NCBI RefSeq assembly: GCF_900103285.1
Contig: NZ_FNGS01000007.1
Location: forward strand, 1 to 64,000
From: Siphonobacter aquaeclarae
GTDB taxonomy: Bacteria > Bacteroidota > Bacteroidia > Cytophagales > Spirosomataceae
DNA length: 64,000 bases
Direction: 5' to 3'
Below are positions 24,696 through 32,126 of the stretch, one piece after another (the stretch's first letter is position 1; each line of letters begins with the position of its first letter). Below the pieces are notes generated by a model. That model ran no database searches and was not told the origin of the DNA. It was given only the letters and a program-made list of their open reading frames with translations. The position numbers were made by a program, and so were the translations under genes.

Positions 24696-27074
24696 TTACG
24701 AAGGAAAGTACCGGCGGCGGGCCTGCTTCATGCCCAGGGTAGCGATGAAGACCATGGTCGCAGAGCTCAGCGGCATCAGGATAGCGGCAACGACGGGAGA
24801 GAGATTGCCCGTCAGGCCATAGCTCAGCCCGATCAGGTTGTAGATAAGCGAAATGATAAAACTGAAGCGGATGACCGTCAATCCCCGTTTGCTGAATTGC
24901 AGGAACCGGGGCAGCAGCCGGAGTTCGCCGGCCTCGAGGATGCCATCGCTCGCCGGGCTGAACTGTAACGTATTCTCTGTCAGGGCAATACCGGCGTCGG
25001 CCTGCCGGATCGCGCCGGCGTCGTTGAGACCGTCGCCGAGCATGAGTACCTTCCGCCCTTCTTCCTGCAGGCGGCGGACTACCTGTAGTTTGTCTTCCGG
25101 CTTCATCCGGAAGTGCATTTCCGGAAACCAGCGGCTGAGGTAGGGGCGCTCGGCGTCGCCGTCTCCCGAAAGCAGGCAGAGGGTATACTGCTGGCCCAGC
25201 TGGCTGAGCATCGGTTCGAGTCCTTCCCGGTAGGTATTGCCGACGGCGTAGTGCCCCTTCAGCGTGCCATCGATACGGATGAAGAGGCGCGTACCACCGG
25301 GAAGGGCCGGTTGGGCATCGACCCATCCGGCTGAACCGACCTGAACGGAGTGTCCCAAAACCGTTCCGGAAAGACCTTTTCCGCTGACTTCCGTGAAATC
25401 GGCTACCGCTGCCGGTACCGGTTCCTGCAGGTGCCGGTATACCTGCACGCTCAGCGGGTGAGTAGAGTGACTGACGAGCGAGGCGACAAGCAGCCGTTCT
25501 TCGCCGGTCAATTCGGTACCGGTGAACGACAGCTCCTGGCCGGAGGTCGTCGTCAGGGTACCTGTTTTGTCAAAGACGATGGTATCGCACTGGGCGAGTT
25601 TCTCGAGTACTTCTCCGTTTTTCAGGTAAAACTTCTGCCGTCCCAGAATCCGGAGGCCATGCCCGAGCGCAAACGGGTACGACAGCGCCAGCGCACAGGG
25701 GCAGGCTATGATTAATACGGCTGTAAAGGCATTCAGGGCCTTCGACGGATCATGAAAATACCACCAGGCGGCTGCTAATGCCGCCAGTATCAGCACACTG
25801 ATTGTGAAATAATTTCCGACAGCGTCGGCAAAGGTCCGCAGCCGGCTATTCTCTTTTCGGGTGAAAGCCGCGTCGTTCCAGAGCTGGGTCAGGTAGCTTT
25901 GGGAGACTTCCTTGAGTACTTCCAGTTCGATGGAATCGCCGGTTTGCCGCCCGCCTGCATAGAGCAGATCACCCACGGTATGGGTTTCGGGCGCCGCTTC
26001 TCCGGTTACAAAACTATAGTCGATCCGGCCGGTACCCCGGTACAGCAGGCCGTCGGCCGGAATCAGCTCCCCATGCCGGATACGTATCCGGTTGCCTTTC
26101 CGGAGCTGGCGGACAGGTACCGGGGTGGTAGCACCCGCATTGCCGACCAGTTGGGCCGAAAGCGGAAAATAGGATTGATAGTCCCGTTCAAACGACAGAA
26201 ACGAATAGGTCTTTTCCTGAAACCAGCGCCCGGCAAGGAGGAAGAACGTCAGCCCGGTAAGGGAATCAAAATACCCGTTCTGATGCAGGAAAACGACCTC
26301 GTACACACTGCGCGTCCAGGCCACCATAATACCCAGGAGAATCGGGAAATCGAGGTTGAGCCGTCCGGCGCGGAGGCTTTTATATACCGAGACAAAGTAC
26401 CCCTGTGCCGAATAGAAGACGACAGGCAGCGACAAAATCAGACTCAGCCAGCCAAAAAGTACCTTATAGGTCGGGTCGTCAAGGCCCAGGTACTCCGGAA
26501 AACTGAACAGCATGATATTGCCGGCGCAGAAGCCGGCTACGCCGATGCGCGTCAGCAAGCTCCGGTAGGAAGGTTGCTGCTGCTCCCGGACGACGTCCTG
26601 GAGGCTGATCAGCGGTTCATAGCCAATCGACGTCAGCAACTCGGCGAGCTGGCGGAGCGTCAGCTGATCTTTCCGGAACTGAACAACTACCTGCTTTTTC
26701 AGGAAATCCACCCGGGCGGAAGCCACCGCGCCGTTGAGCCGGGGCAGGTGTTCGAGCAGGTACAGGCAGGAAGAGCAGTGAATCGCCGGAAGAAAGAAGG
26801 TAACCCGCGCCGTTTGCTCGTTCTGAAAATCGAGCAGCGACTCCGCGATTTCCGGATTATCGAGAAACTCGAAGCGGGTCGACGTCGGGGAAATGCCTTT
26901 TCCGTCGAGCGTATAGTATTGGCAGAGCTGGTGTTCCGACAAAAGCTGGTATACCGTCCGGCACCCTTCGCAACAGAACGGCTTGTTGTCGTACGAAAGA
27001 GCCTCGTCGGGGCAATCGTTGCCGCAGTGATAACAAACAGTATGAACGGGTGTGAAAAGACGGGTAGCACTCAT
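24696..27074 (-). CDS. ccoI: CcoI/FixI-type copper-translocating P-type ATPase
   Basis: 792 residues. N-terminal Cys-rich metal-binding segment (CYHCGNDC ... FCCEGC), then an HMA domain (HCSSCLYLLEHL). Transport core: about eight helices, the CPC metal site in IIACPCALALSYP, phosphorylation motif DKTGTLTT, SHSTHPLS (HP motif) and GDGLNDAGAI. The double Cys-rich N-terminus is typical of FixI/CcoI, which supply copper for cbb3 oxidase assembly. The expected ccoS and ccoNOP genes are not adjacent; a desaturase follows instead. ATG 27074 is the first Met before MSATRLFTPVHTVCYHCG. Divergent from the Crp/Fnr gene with an FNR-like box between. Confidence 0.88.
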   Translation of the reverse strand: MSATRLFTPVHTVCYHCGNDCPDEALSYDNKPFCCEGCRTVYQLLSEHQLCQYYTLDGKGISPTSTRFEFLDNPEIAESLLDFQNEQTARVTFFLPAIHCSSCLYLLEHLPRLNGAVASARVDFLKKQVVVQFRKDQLTLRQLAELLTSIGYEPLISLQDVVREQQQPSYRSLLTRIGVAGFCAGNIMLFSFPEYLGLDDPTYKVLFGWLSLILSLPVVFYSAQGYFVSVYKSLRAGRLNLDFPILLGIMVAWTRSVYEVVFLHQNGYFDSLTGLTFFLLAGRWFQEKTYSFLSFERDYQSYFPLSAQLVGNAGATTPVPVRQLRKGNRIRIRHGELIPADGLLYRGTGRIDYSFVTGEAAPETHTVGDLLYAGGRQTGDSIELEVLKEVSQSYLTQLWNDAAFTRKENSRLRTFADAVGNYFTISVLILAALAAAWWYFHDPSKALNAFTAVLIIACPCALALSYPFALGHGLRILGRQKFYLKNGEVLEKLAQCDTIVFDKTGTLTTTSGQELSFTGTELTGEERLLVASLVSHSTHPLSVQVYRHLQEPVPAAVADFTEVSGKGLSGTVLGHSVQVGSAGWVDAQPALPGGTRLFIRIDGTLKGHYAVGNTYREGLEPMLSQLGQQYTLCLLSGDGDAERPYLSRWFPEMHFRMKPEDKLQVVRRLQEEGRKVLMLGDGLNDAGAIRQADAGIALTENTLQFSPASDGILEAGELRLLPRFLQFSKRGLTVIRFSFIISLIYNLIGLSYGLTGNLSPVVAAILMPLSSATMVFIATLGMKQARRRYFPS

Positions 27075-27163
27075 GGCTTCAGGGGGCGCAGCGCCCCGGA
27101 AATGATGCCCCAAAACTCCGGTGACTGCCGGGCGATCCCTATGACAGGAAATAACACTCCCGA

Positions 27164-27177
27164 CTGATTTTTATCAT
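27164..27177. promoter_or_regulatory. FNR-like box TGAT-TTTT-ATCA
   Basis: Exact inner half-sites of the FNR consensus TTGAT-N4-ATCAA at 27165-27176, about 90 bp from each of the divergent starts (ccoI at 27074, Fnr-like gene at 27257). Family knowledge: FNR homologues bind such sites; in Bacteroidota the exact motif is less well defined. Confidence 0.6.
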
Positions 27178-27214
27178 TTTTCCGGTTGACTTCATGGGCC
27201 AATTTTGCCCTTGT

Positions 27215-27230
27215 CATTCGACAACGAATG
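27215..27230. promoter_or_regulatory. Palindrome CATTCG-ACAA-CGAATG upstream of Crp/Fnr gene
   Basis: Perfect 6+4+6 inverted repeat, 26 bp before the ATG at 27257. Could be an operator or a 5' UTR hairpin. Confidence 0.45.
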
Positions 27231-27256
27231 GTACAGCCATTTAAACGCACTATCCC

Positions 27257-27964
27257 ATGAAATCGCAAGCAGCCCCCGAATGCCAGCGCTGCACGTTCCG
27301 GGAGTTTTCACTCTTCAAGAACTGCCAGCAAGGTGAACTGGAAGACATTAACGAGAACAAATGTTTTCACACGTACAAGAAGGGACAGGTGATCTTCCAC
27401 GAAGGAAACCGTCCGTTCGGGTTGTTTTGCGTCTTCGATGGAAAGGTGAAAATCAGCCGTCTCAACGCGGAAGGCAAAGAGCAGATCATCCGCCTGGCCA
27501 AGCCCGGAGATACGCTCGGGTACCGTTCGCTGATTGAAAACGCCAAGTACTCGGCTTCGGCTGTCGCCCTTGACGACACCCAGGCCTGTTTCGTGCCGGC
27601 GTCCGACTTCAACAAGCTCGTGGATTCAAATGTCAAGGTTGCCAATGACCTGATGAAAATGCTGGCCAAGGCCCTTGGAGAATCCCAGGAACGCATGATC
27701 CACATGGCGATGAAGCCCGTGCGGGAGCGCCTCGCTGAAGCCTTGCTATTGCTCCGATCGACTTACCAGAAAGCGGAAAGCGCCGAGCCGTTCAGCATCG
27801 CGATTTCCCGGGATGATCTGGCGGCAATCGTCGGAACGGCCAAGGAAACCGTCATCCGGTTCCTCTCGGAGTTCAAGGAAGACGGTATCGTTTCTGCTCA
27901 CGGCAGTACGATTACACTCCTCAAACCGGAGCGTTTGCTTAAAATCAGCCAGTTGTACGATTAA
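27257..27964 (+). CDS. Crp/Fnr-family transcription regulator, possible Fe-S type
   Basis: 235 residues. cNMP-binding-like beta-roll (about 20-130: KKGQVIFHEGNRPFGLFCVFDGKVKISRL), a dimerisation helix (about 130-150), and a Crp-type winged helix-turn-helix (about 170-230: ISRDDLAAIVGTAKETVIRFLSEFKEDG). Cysteines at 9, 12, 23 and 36, plus one in ACFVP at the position of E. coli FNR Cys122, could hold an Fe-S cluster as in FNR; the spacing is not identical, so this is inference. Likely controls ccoI-desaturase and perhaps itself through the FNR-like boxes at 27165 and 28033. Confidence 0.88.
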   Translation: MKSQAAPECQRCTFREFSLFKNCQQGELEDINENKCFHTYKKGQVIFHEGNRPFGLFCVFDGKVKISRLNAEGKEQIIRLAKPGDTLGYRSLIENAKYSASAVALDDTQACFVPASDFNKLVDSNVKVANDLMKMLAKALGESQERMIHMAMKPVRERLAEALLLLRSTYQKAESAEPFSIAISRDDLAAIVGTAKETVIRFLSEFKEDGIVSAHGSTITLLKPERLLKISQLYD

Positions 27965-28032
27965 TTCAAACCCTGTTTCGCCGGAAAACCTGCCTGAAAG
28001 GAATATGCCGGTTGTTTATTCAGTGCCCGCAG

Positions 28033-28044
28033 TGACATATATCA
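28033..28044. promoter_or_regulatory. Second FNR-like box TGAC-ATAT-ATCA
   Basis: One mismatch from TGAT-N4-ATCA, lying 88 bp before the lone cNMP-domain gene at 28132. Inferred from similarity to the 27165 site. Confidence 0.45.
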
Positions 28045-28131
28045 TTTCACCGTCGTCTGATTCTCAACAACTTCGCCTCATCACTTATAATTCGTTCCCG
28101 TGCTGTTTGACGGGTACATGAGAGAAGAGCC

Positions 28132-28497
28132 ATGCTATTAGACACGGAGAAAAAACTACTCGCCCGAGGGACGGAGTTGTATGCGCACAAGGGTGAGTTC
28201 CTCTATCGACGGGAGCAACCCGCGGAATATGTATTCTACCTGAAAGACGGTTCGGTTGAGATTGTCAGCGACAGCGCCAAAGTACGCGTGCAGGGCTGCC
28301 GGTGTTTCCTCGGACTGCACGAGGCACTGCTCAACGACTACCACCGGGCGTCGGTCAAGGTCAACGACGAGTCCATTCTGCTCGTTTTCGAAAAGCAGCA
28401 GATTGAGACGTTTCTGGACGAAAGCCCCCAGGCCCGCCGCTACCTGATGTTGCAGATATGCGACCAGCTGGCGTTGATGAAGCGGGATTTTGAGTGA
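28132..28497 (+). CDS. Stand-alone cNMP-binding-like (Crp/Fnr N-terminal) domain protein
   Basis: 121 residues comprising only the beta-roll of the Crp/Fnr superfamily: YAHKGEFLYRREQPAEYVFYLKDGSVEIVSD, a shortened roll, FLGLHEALLNDYHRASVKVNDESILLVFEKQQIETFLDESPQARR, then a helix ending at residue 121. There is no DNA-binding domain, so it cannot act as a conventional regulator. It follows the full-length Fnr-like gene by 167 bp and could modulate it, for instance by heterodimerisation through the C-terminal helix (inference). Start ATG 28132. No frameshift remnant of an HTH is seen downstream; the region is repeats. Confidence 0.8.
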   Translation: MLLDTEKKLLARGTELYAHKGEFLYRREQPAEYVFYLKDGSVEIVSDSAKVRVQGCRCFLGLHEALLNDYHRASVKVNDESILLVFEKQQIETFLDESPQARRYLMLQICDQLALMKRDFE

Positions 28498-28673
28498 TGG
28501 GGAAGCTTTAAGCTGCAGGCTATAAGCTGTAGGCCGCGAGCTGGAAAGTACCTGGCGTCGTATCCGCGTATTGCTTTGGGCTATCAGCTGTAGGCTTGCG
28601 ACAATGCCCGGTATACAGCCCGCCTAAAGCTTACTGCCCACAGCTTATAGCCCCAAAAAATCTTTTCCTCCAC
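28498..28673. repeat. AAGCTNTAGGC-type repeat with 13-bp inverted arms (family C)
   Basis: GGCTATAAGCTGT (28518-28530) is the exact reverse complement of 28640-28652, with further degenerate AAGCTG-x-AGGC units around both arms (28504-28515, 28582-28595, 28624-28634). Fills the gap between convergent stops at 28497 and 28674. No ORF or RNA gene recognised inside. Confidence 0.82.
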
Positions 28674-29339
28674 CTACCAATGTATCTCCGGTTTCCCTTT
28701 CGCATTTAAGAAATGGTTGGTTTGGCTGAAGTGTTTACAGCCGAACCAACCGCCGTTATTGGCCGACATGGGCGAGGGGTGGCGGGCTTTCAGTACTAGG
28801 TGTTTGTTGGTATCAATAACCTGTCCTTTCTTCTGGGCATAGGATCCCCACAGGAGGAACACGAGGTCTTCTTTTTCTTCGGAAAGTATCCGGATCACGG
28901 CGTCGGTAAACACTTCCCAGCCGCGTCCCTGGTGTGAGCCGGCCTGCCCGGCACGGACGGTCAGCGTAGCGTTGAGCAGCAGTACCCCCTGATCCGCCCA
29001 GCGCTCCAGGTTGCCGGTAGGAGGCATGGGTTTGCCGAGATCATCCTGAATTTCCTTGAAGATATTGATCAGCGAAGGCGGCATCCGGACGCCGTCGTTT
29101 ACCGAAAAACACAAGCCATTCGCCTGTCCTTCACCGTGATACGGATCCTGCCCGAGAATTACGACACGGGTATTATCAAAGGAGCAGTGGTTGAAGGCGT
29201 TGAAAATCTTTTTTCCCGGCGGATAGATGCGGTGAGTCGCGTATTCGGTTTTCACGAAATCGACCAGATCCAGAAAATACGGCTTTTCAAACTCGGGCTG
29301 CAGGAAGGGTTTCCAGGACTCGGCGATCTGAACATTCAT
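28674..29339 (-). CDS. ung: Uracil-DNA glycosylase
   Basis: 221 residues, the usual length of family 1 UDG. Catalytic Asp65 lies in VVILGQDPYHGEGQANGLCFSV; LLLNATLTVRAGQAGSH and the C-terminal ARHPSPMSANNGGWFGCKHFSQTN provide the uracil pocket, the catalytic His and the minor-groove loop. It removes uracil from DNA to start base-excision repair. Start ATG 29339. Single gene, convergent with the cNMP-domain gene. Confidence 0.97.
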   Translation of the reverse strand: MNVQIAESWKPFLQPEFEKPYFLDLVDFVKTEYATHRIYPPGKKIFNAFNHCSFDNTRVVILGQDPYHGEGQANGLCFSVNDGVRMPPSLINIFKEIQDDLGKPMPPTGNLERWADQGVLLLNATLTVRAGQAGSHQGRGWEVFTDAVIRILSEEKEDLVFLLWGSYAQKKGQVIDTNKHLVLKARHPSPMSANNGGWFGCKHFSQTNHFLNAKGKPEIHW

Positions 29340-29512
29340 AGGAGGGATAGGATATTTCGGTTGGCAGAATTCTTTTCCGGAGATGAAATTCCGGAAGAAA
29401 TCAGGCGTTTAGAAAATGGAAAAATCAAATCAGGGATTTGTCCTTTCGCGTTCTGGCGATTAATTTCGGTCAGTTATGCGGCAGCACATCATCTGCCTAA
29501 ACTGGAATGCTT

Positions 29513-29899
29513 ATGGTAACGGCCATCACGGAAGGGATCAAAGTTAGTGTGATTACGGAGTTCATCTCCAATCACTCGAACGCCTCGCTGCAACATTTTG
29601 TGTTTACCTACCGCGTCCGGATCGAAAATCAATCAGAGTTTACGATCCGGCTGCTGCGCCGGCATTGGTTTATCTACGATTCCAACGGTATCACGCGGGA
29701 AGTCGAAGGCGAGGGCGTCATCGGGCAGCAGCCTGTACTCGAGCCGGGCGAATCCCATGAATATGTTTCGGGCAGCAACCTGCAGTCGACCATGGGCAAA
29801 ATGGCCGGCCATTACCTCATGGAGCGCCAGTACGACGGATATCAGTTTTTTGTAGAGATTCCGGAGTTCATGCTCATCGTCCCTTACCGGCTCAACTAG
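29513..29899 (+). CDS. apaG: ApaG-domain protein
   Basis: 128 residues forming the FnIII-like ApaG fold: VTAITEGIKVSVITEFI, HFVFTYRVRIENQSEFTIRLLRRHWFIYDSNGITREVEGEGVIGQQPVLEPGESHEYVSGSNLQSTMGKMAGHYLM, the full family signature. Bacterial ApaG has been connected to diadenosine tetraphosphate metabolism, but the biochemical role is unclear. ATG 29513 gives the usual N-terminus; ATG 29507 adds two residues. Confidence 0.95.
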   Translation: MVTAITEGIKVSVITEFISNHSNASLQHFVFTYRVRIENQSEFTIRLLRRHWFIYDSNGITREVEGEGVIGQQPVLEPGESHEYVSGSNLQSTMGKMAGHYLMERQYDGYQFFVEIPEFMLIVPYRLN

Positions 29900-29928
29900 C
29901 CGTCTTTCCAACTTGATTCGTCGCTGTT

Positions 29929-30699
29929 TTGATTCGATCCTATTTTCGGTACCTGTTTTCGGCTGGAAACGAACATTCCCTCCATTCTCCTTTTGTTTTT
30001 GAGTTGTATACCCGGACGATTCGTCCCCGGTCGACTACGCCCGATCCCGCTTTTGCCGGCATCGAAGCGATCCGGACCAAAATGAAAAACAGCAGCGAAG
30101 AGATCGAGGTACTTGATTTCGGCGCGGGTTCCCGGAAAGGCAATACTCCCCGGAAAAAGATCTCAACGATTGCCAAAAACGCACAAAAGCCTTCCAAATT
30201 CGCCCGGCTGCTCTACCGGCTGATTCGCCGGTTTGAACCGAAAACCCTTTTCGATCTCGGTACTTCGCTGGGTCTGACGACGCTCTACGAATCGCATGCG
30301 GCTCCGCATGCGCAGATTACCAGCTTTGAAGGCTGCCCGGAAACAGCCCGCGTCGCGCAGGAAAACCTGTCGGGCCGGAATAATGTACAAATCGTCGTCG
30401 GAAACCTCGATGAAACCCTGACTGCAGCGCTTGCACGTACCGAGCGCCTGGATTTCGCCTTTTTCGATGCCAACCACCGGTATGAGCCGACGCTCCGGTA
30501 TTTCGAAGCCTGCCTGACCCGGGCGCATGACGAAAGTGTCTTTGTTTTCGACGACATTCACTGGTCTGAAGAAATGGAAAAAGCCTGGACAGATATCCAG
30601 GCTCATCCCCGCGTAGCGGTTACGATCGATCTGTTTTTTGTTGGACTGGTGTTCTTCCGGCAGAAACAGCCGCGTCAGCATTTTGTGCTTCGGTTTTAG
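29929..30699 (+). CDS. Class I SAM-dependent methyltransferase-like protein
   Basis: 256 residues. HSLHSPFVFELYTRTI near the N-terminus is typical of a Bacteroidota methyltransferase group; TLFDLGTSLGLTTLYES is the SAM-binding glycine loop, TSFEGCPETARVAQENL the acidic-loop strand, and LDFAFFDANHRYEPTLRYFE resembles O-methyltransferase motif DANHRYE. Substrate unknown. The only plausible start before the conserved N-terminus is TTG 29929, because an in-frame TGA lies 15 bp upstream; this is a rare start. Its stop overlaps that of the convergent beta-barrel gene. Confidence 0.78.
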   Translation: MIRSYFRYLFSAGNEHSLHSPFVFELYTRTIRPRSTTPDPAFAGIEAIRTKMKNSSEEIEVLDFGAGSRKGNTPRKKISTIAKNAQKPSKFARLLYRLIRRFEPKTLFDLGTSLGLTTLYESHAAPHAQITSFEGCPETARVAQENLSGRNNVQIVVGNLDETLTAALARTERLDFAFFDANHRYEPTLRYFEACLTRAHDESVFVFDDIHWSEEMEKAWTDIQAHPRVAVTIDLFFVGLVFFRQKQPRQHFVLRF

Positions 30700-31307
30700 T
30701 TCGGAATGCCGAATGTCACCCCGACGTTCAGGCCCCAGAGCTTGTCCGGGTTCTTCCATTCAATGTTGTTCGGCGTGCCGGTATTCGCGCTGCCGTCTTT
30801 GCTGCCGAAGATAAAGTGGTAGGTTCCTTCTGCAAACACACCCACGTTGCCGAGGGCAAACATGACACCGGCCTTCGGCGCCGCGCCGAATTTGGTGGCG
30901 CTTGAACTGGAGATTTCGTTTCCGTTGAATCGTACTTTGGTACTTCGGATGTACGCGCCCGCTTCACCGCCGATATACGGGCGGACAGCCCCTTTCGTCA
31001 GATAAAGGTCGAGCGTTCCCGTGATGGGTACGAGAGAGGTGGTGTTGGTCAGCTCCTGTCCGACGGCCTCCGTTTTGTCATACTTCAGGCTGATGTACTT
31101 GACTGCCGCACCTACTGCCACCTGCGGGCCGAGAAAGACTTTCAATCCCGCTCCGACGCCCGGCCGGACTTTGTTGTTGACGTCGTCCAGCGTCGGGGAC
31201 GCCAGCGTACCGTGCAGGGTGAAACCGACCTGAGCAAAGGAAGTGGAGGCAAAGGATACGAGCAGCGCCAAAAGTGCCAGGCTGGAATAGAAACGCATCG
31301 TTTTCAT
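30696..31307 (-). CDS. Outer-membrane beta-barrel protein (porin-like), copy 1
   Basis: 203 residues with signal peptide (cut SFAQ-V). The mature part is an eight-stranded-type small beta-barrel: alternating hydrophobic strands such as VAVGAAVKYISLKYD, VPITGTLDLYLTKGAVRPYIGGEAGAYI, GVFAEGTYHFIFGSKDGS, and a C-terminal strand LWGLNVGVTFGIPN ending near a hydrophobic residue as outer-membrane barrels do. It is a paralogue of the next gene upstream (31412-32014). ATG 31307 begins the signal peptide. Function not known. Confidence 0.82.
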   Translation of the reverse strand: MKTMRFYSSLALLALLVSFASTSFAQVGFTLHGTLASPTLDDVNNKVRPGVGAGLKVFLGPQVAVGAAVKYISLKYDKTEAVGQELTNTTSLVPITGTLDLYLTKGAVRPYIGGEAGAYIRSTKVRFNGNEISSSSATKFGAAPKAGVMFALGNVGVFAEGTYHFIFGSKDGSANTGTPNNIEWKNPDKLWGLNVGVTFGIPN

Positions 31308-31342
31308 GGATAGAAGGAAAAAATTGGTTGTCCTGTAAGGGC

Positions 31343-31378
31343 ACAAAAACAATGCCAAACCGGGAATCCGGTCTGGCA
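31343..31378 (-). terminator. Minus-strand terminator between the two beta-barrel genes
   Basis: TGCCAAACCGG (31353-31363) pairs with CCGGTCTGGCA (31368-31378, one G-T-type mismatch); on the minus strand TTGTTTTTG follows. Confidence 0.8.
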
Positions 31379-31411
31379 TCGGTAGAATTGTGTGGTAAAT
31401 TTTCTACAACT

Positions 31412-32014
31412 TTATTTGGGAAGACCAAAGGTAATCCCCACGTTCAGTCCCCAGAGTTTATCCGGGTTTTTGAAGCTTACGTTGTTGGCGGAGCCGATAT
31501 TGGCACTACCATCCTTGTTCGAGAAAATAAAGTGGTAGTTGCCTTCTGCGAAGATACCGAAGTTGCCGAGCGCGAAGGTCAAACCCAGCTTCGGCGTGGC
31601 GCCGAGACGGGTATTGGTGCTGTTATACACGTTGTTACCGTTGAGCTCCAGGTCATAGCGGTGAATGTAGGCGCCGACTTCCCCGCCGATATACGGCCGG
31701 ACGAAGCCTTTCGTGAAATAGTAATCGACCGTCCCGGTGATGGGGATCAGCGATCCGACAGAGCGAACCGATCCGCCGGGGAGTTCCGTCGCTTCGTATG
31801 ACAGGCTGATGTACTTGACAGCGGCACCGACGGCGAGGTTATCTCCGAGGAAGAATTTCACATTGGCGCCGAGGCCTCCTTTTACTTTGGAATCATCCAG
31901 GGTGGTGGAGGCAACCGTTCCGTGAAGACTGAAGGCAACCTGGGCCGAAGCGCCGGACACAACGGCGACAGAAAGGAGAAGGATGCCGGCAAGGCGGCGG
32001 GCTAAAGTAGACAT
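31412..32014 (-). CDS. Outer-membrane beta-barrel protein (porin-like), copy 2
   Basis: 200 residues, signal peptide (cut GASAQ). Clearly homologous along its length to the downstream gene: shared VAFSLHGTVAS/LDD, AVGAAVKYISL, PITGT-x-D-x-Y-x-TKG-x-VRPYIGGE-x-GAYI, and KNPDKLWGLNVGITFG. A tandem duplication is the simplest explanation; the copies differ most in the surface loops. A terminator separates them, so each has or needs its own promoter. A near-consensus -7 (TACCTTGG on the minus strand, 32047-32054) lies upstream. Confidence 0.82.
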   Translation of the reverse strand: MSTLARRLAGILLLSVAVVSGASAQVAFSLHGTVASTTLDDSKVKGGLGANVKFFLGDNLAVGAAVKYISLSYEATELPGGSVRSVGSLIPITGTVDYYFTKGFVRPYIGGEVGAYIHRYDLELNGNNVYNSTNTRLGATPKLGLTFALGNFGIFAEGNYHFIFSNKDGSANIGSANNVSFKNPDKLWGLNVGITFGLPK

Positions 32015-32126
32015 AACTAGTTGGGGTTAGACTGAGTTGAACGCTGCCAAGGTACGTAAATAATTTTCTACAGAATGGGGGATAGGGGGAAAAAGAGGGG
32101 TTTTATGCCCTTTTTTGACCCGTAAA

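Noticed and set aside
27082-27096. Palindrome GGGGCG-CAG-CGCCCC before ccoI
   Set aside because: Short and purely GC, expected by chance in this base composition; no T-run and too close to the start for an operator to be claimed.
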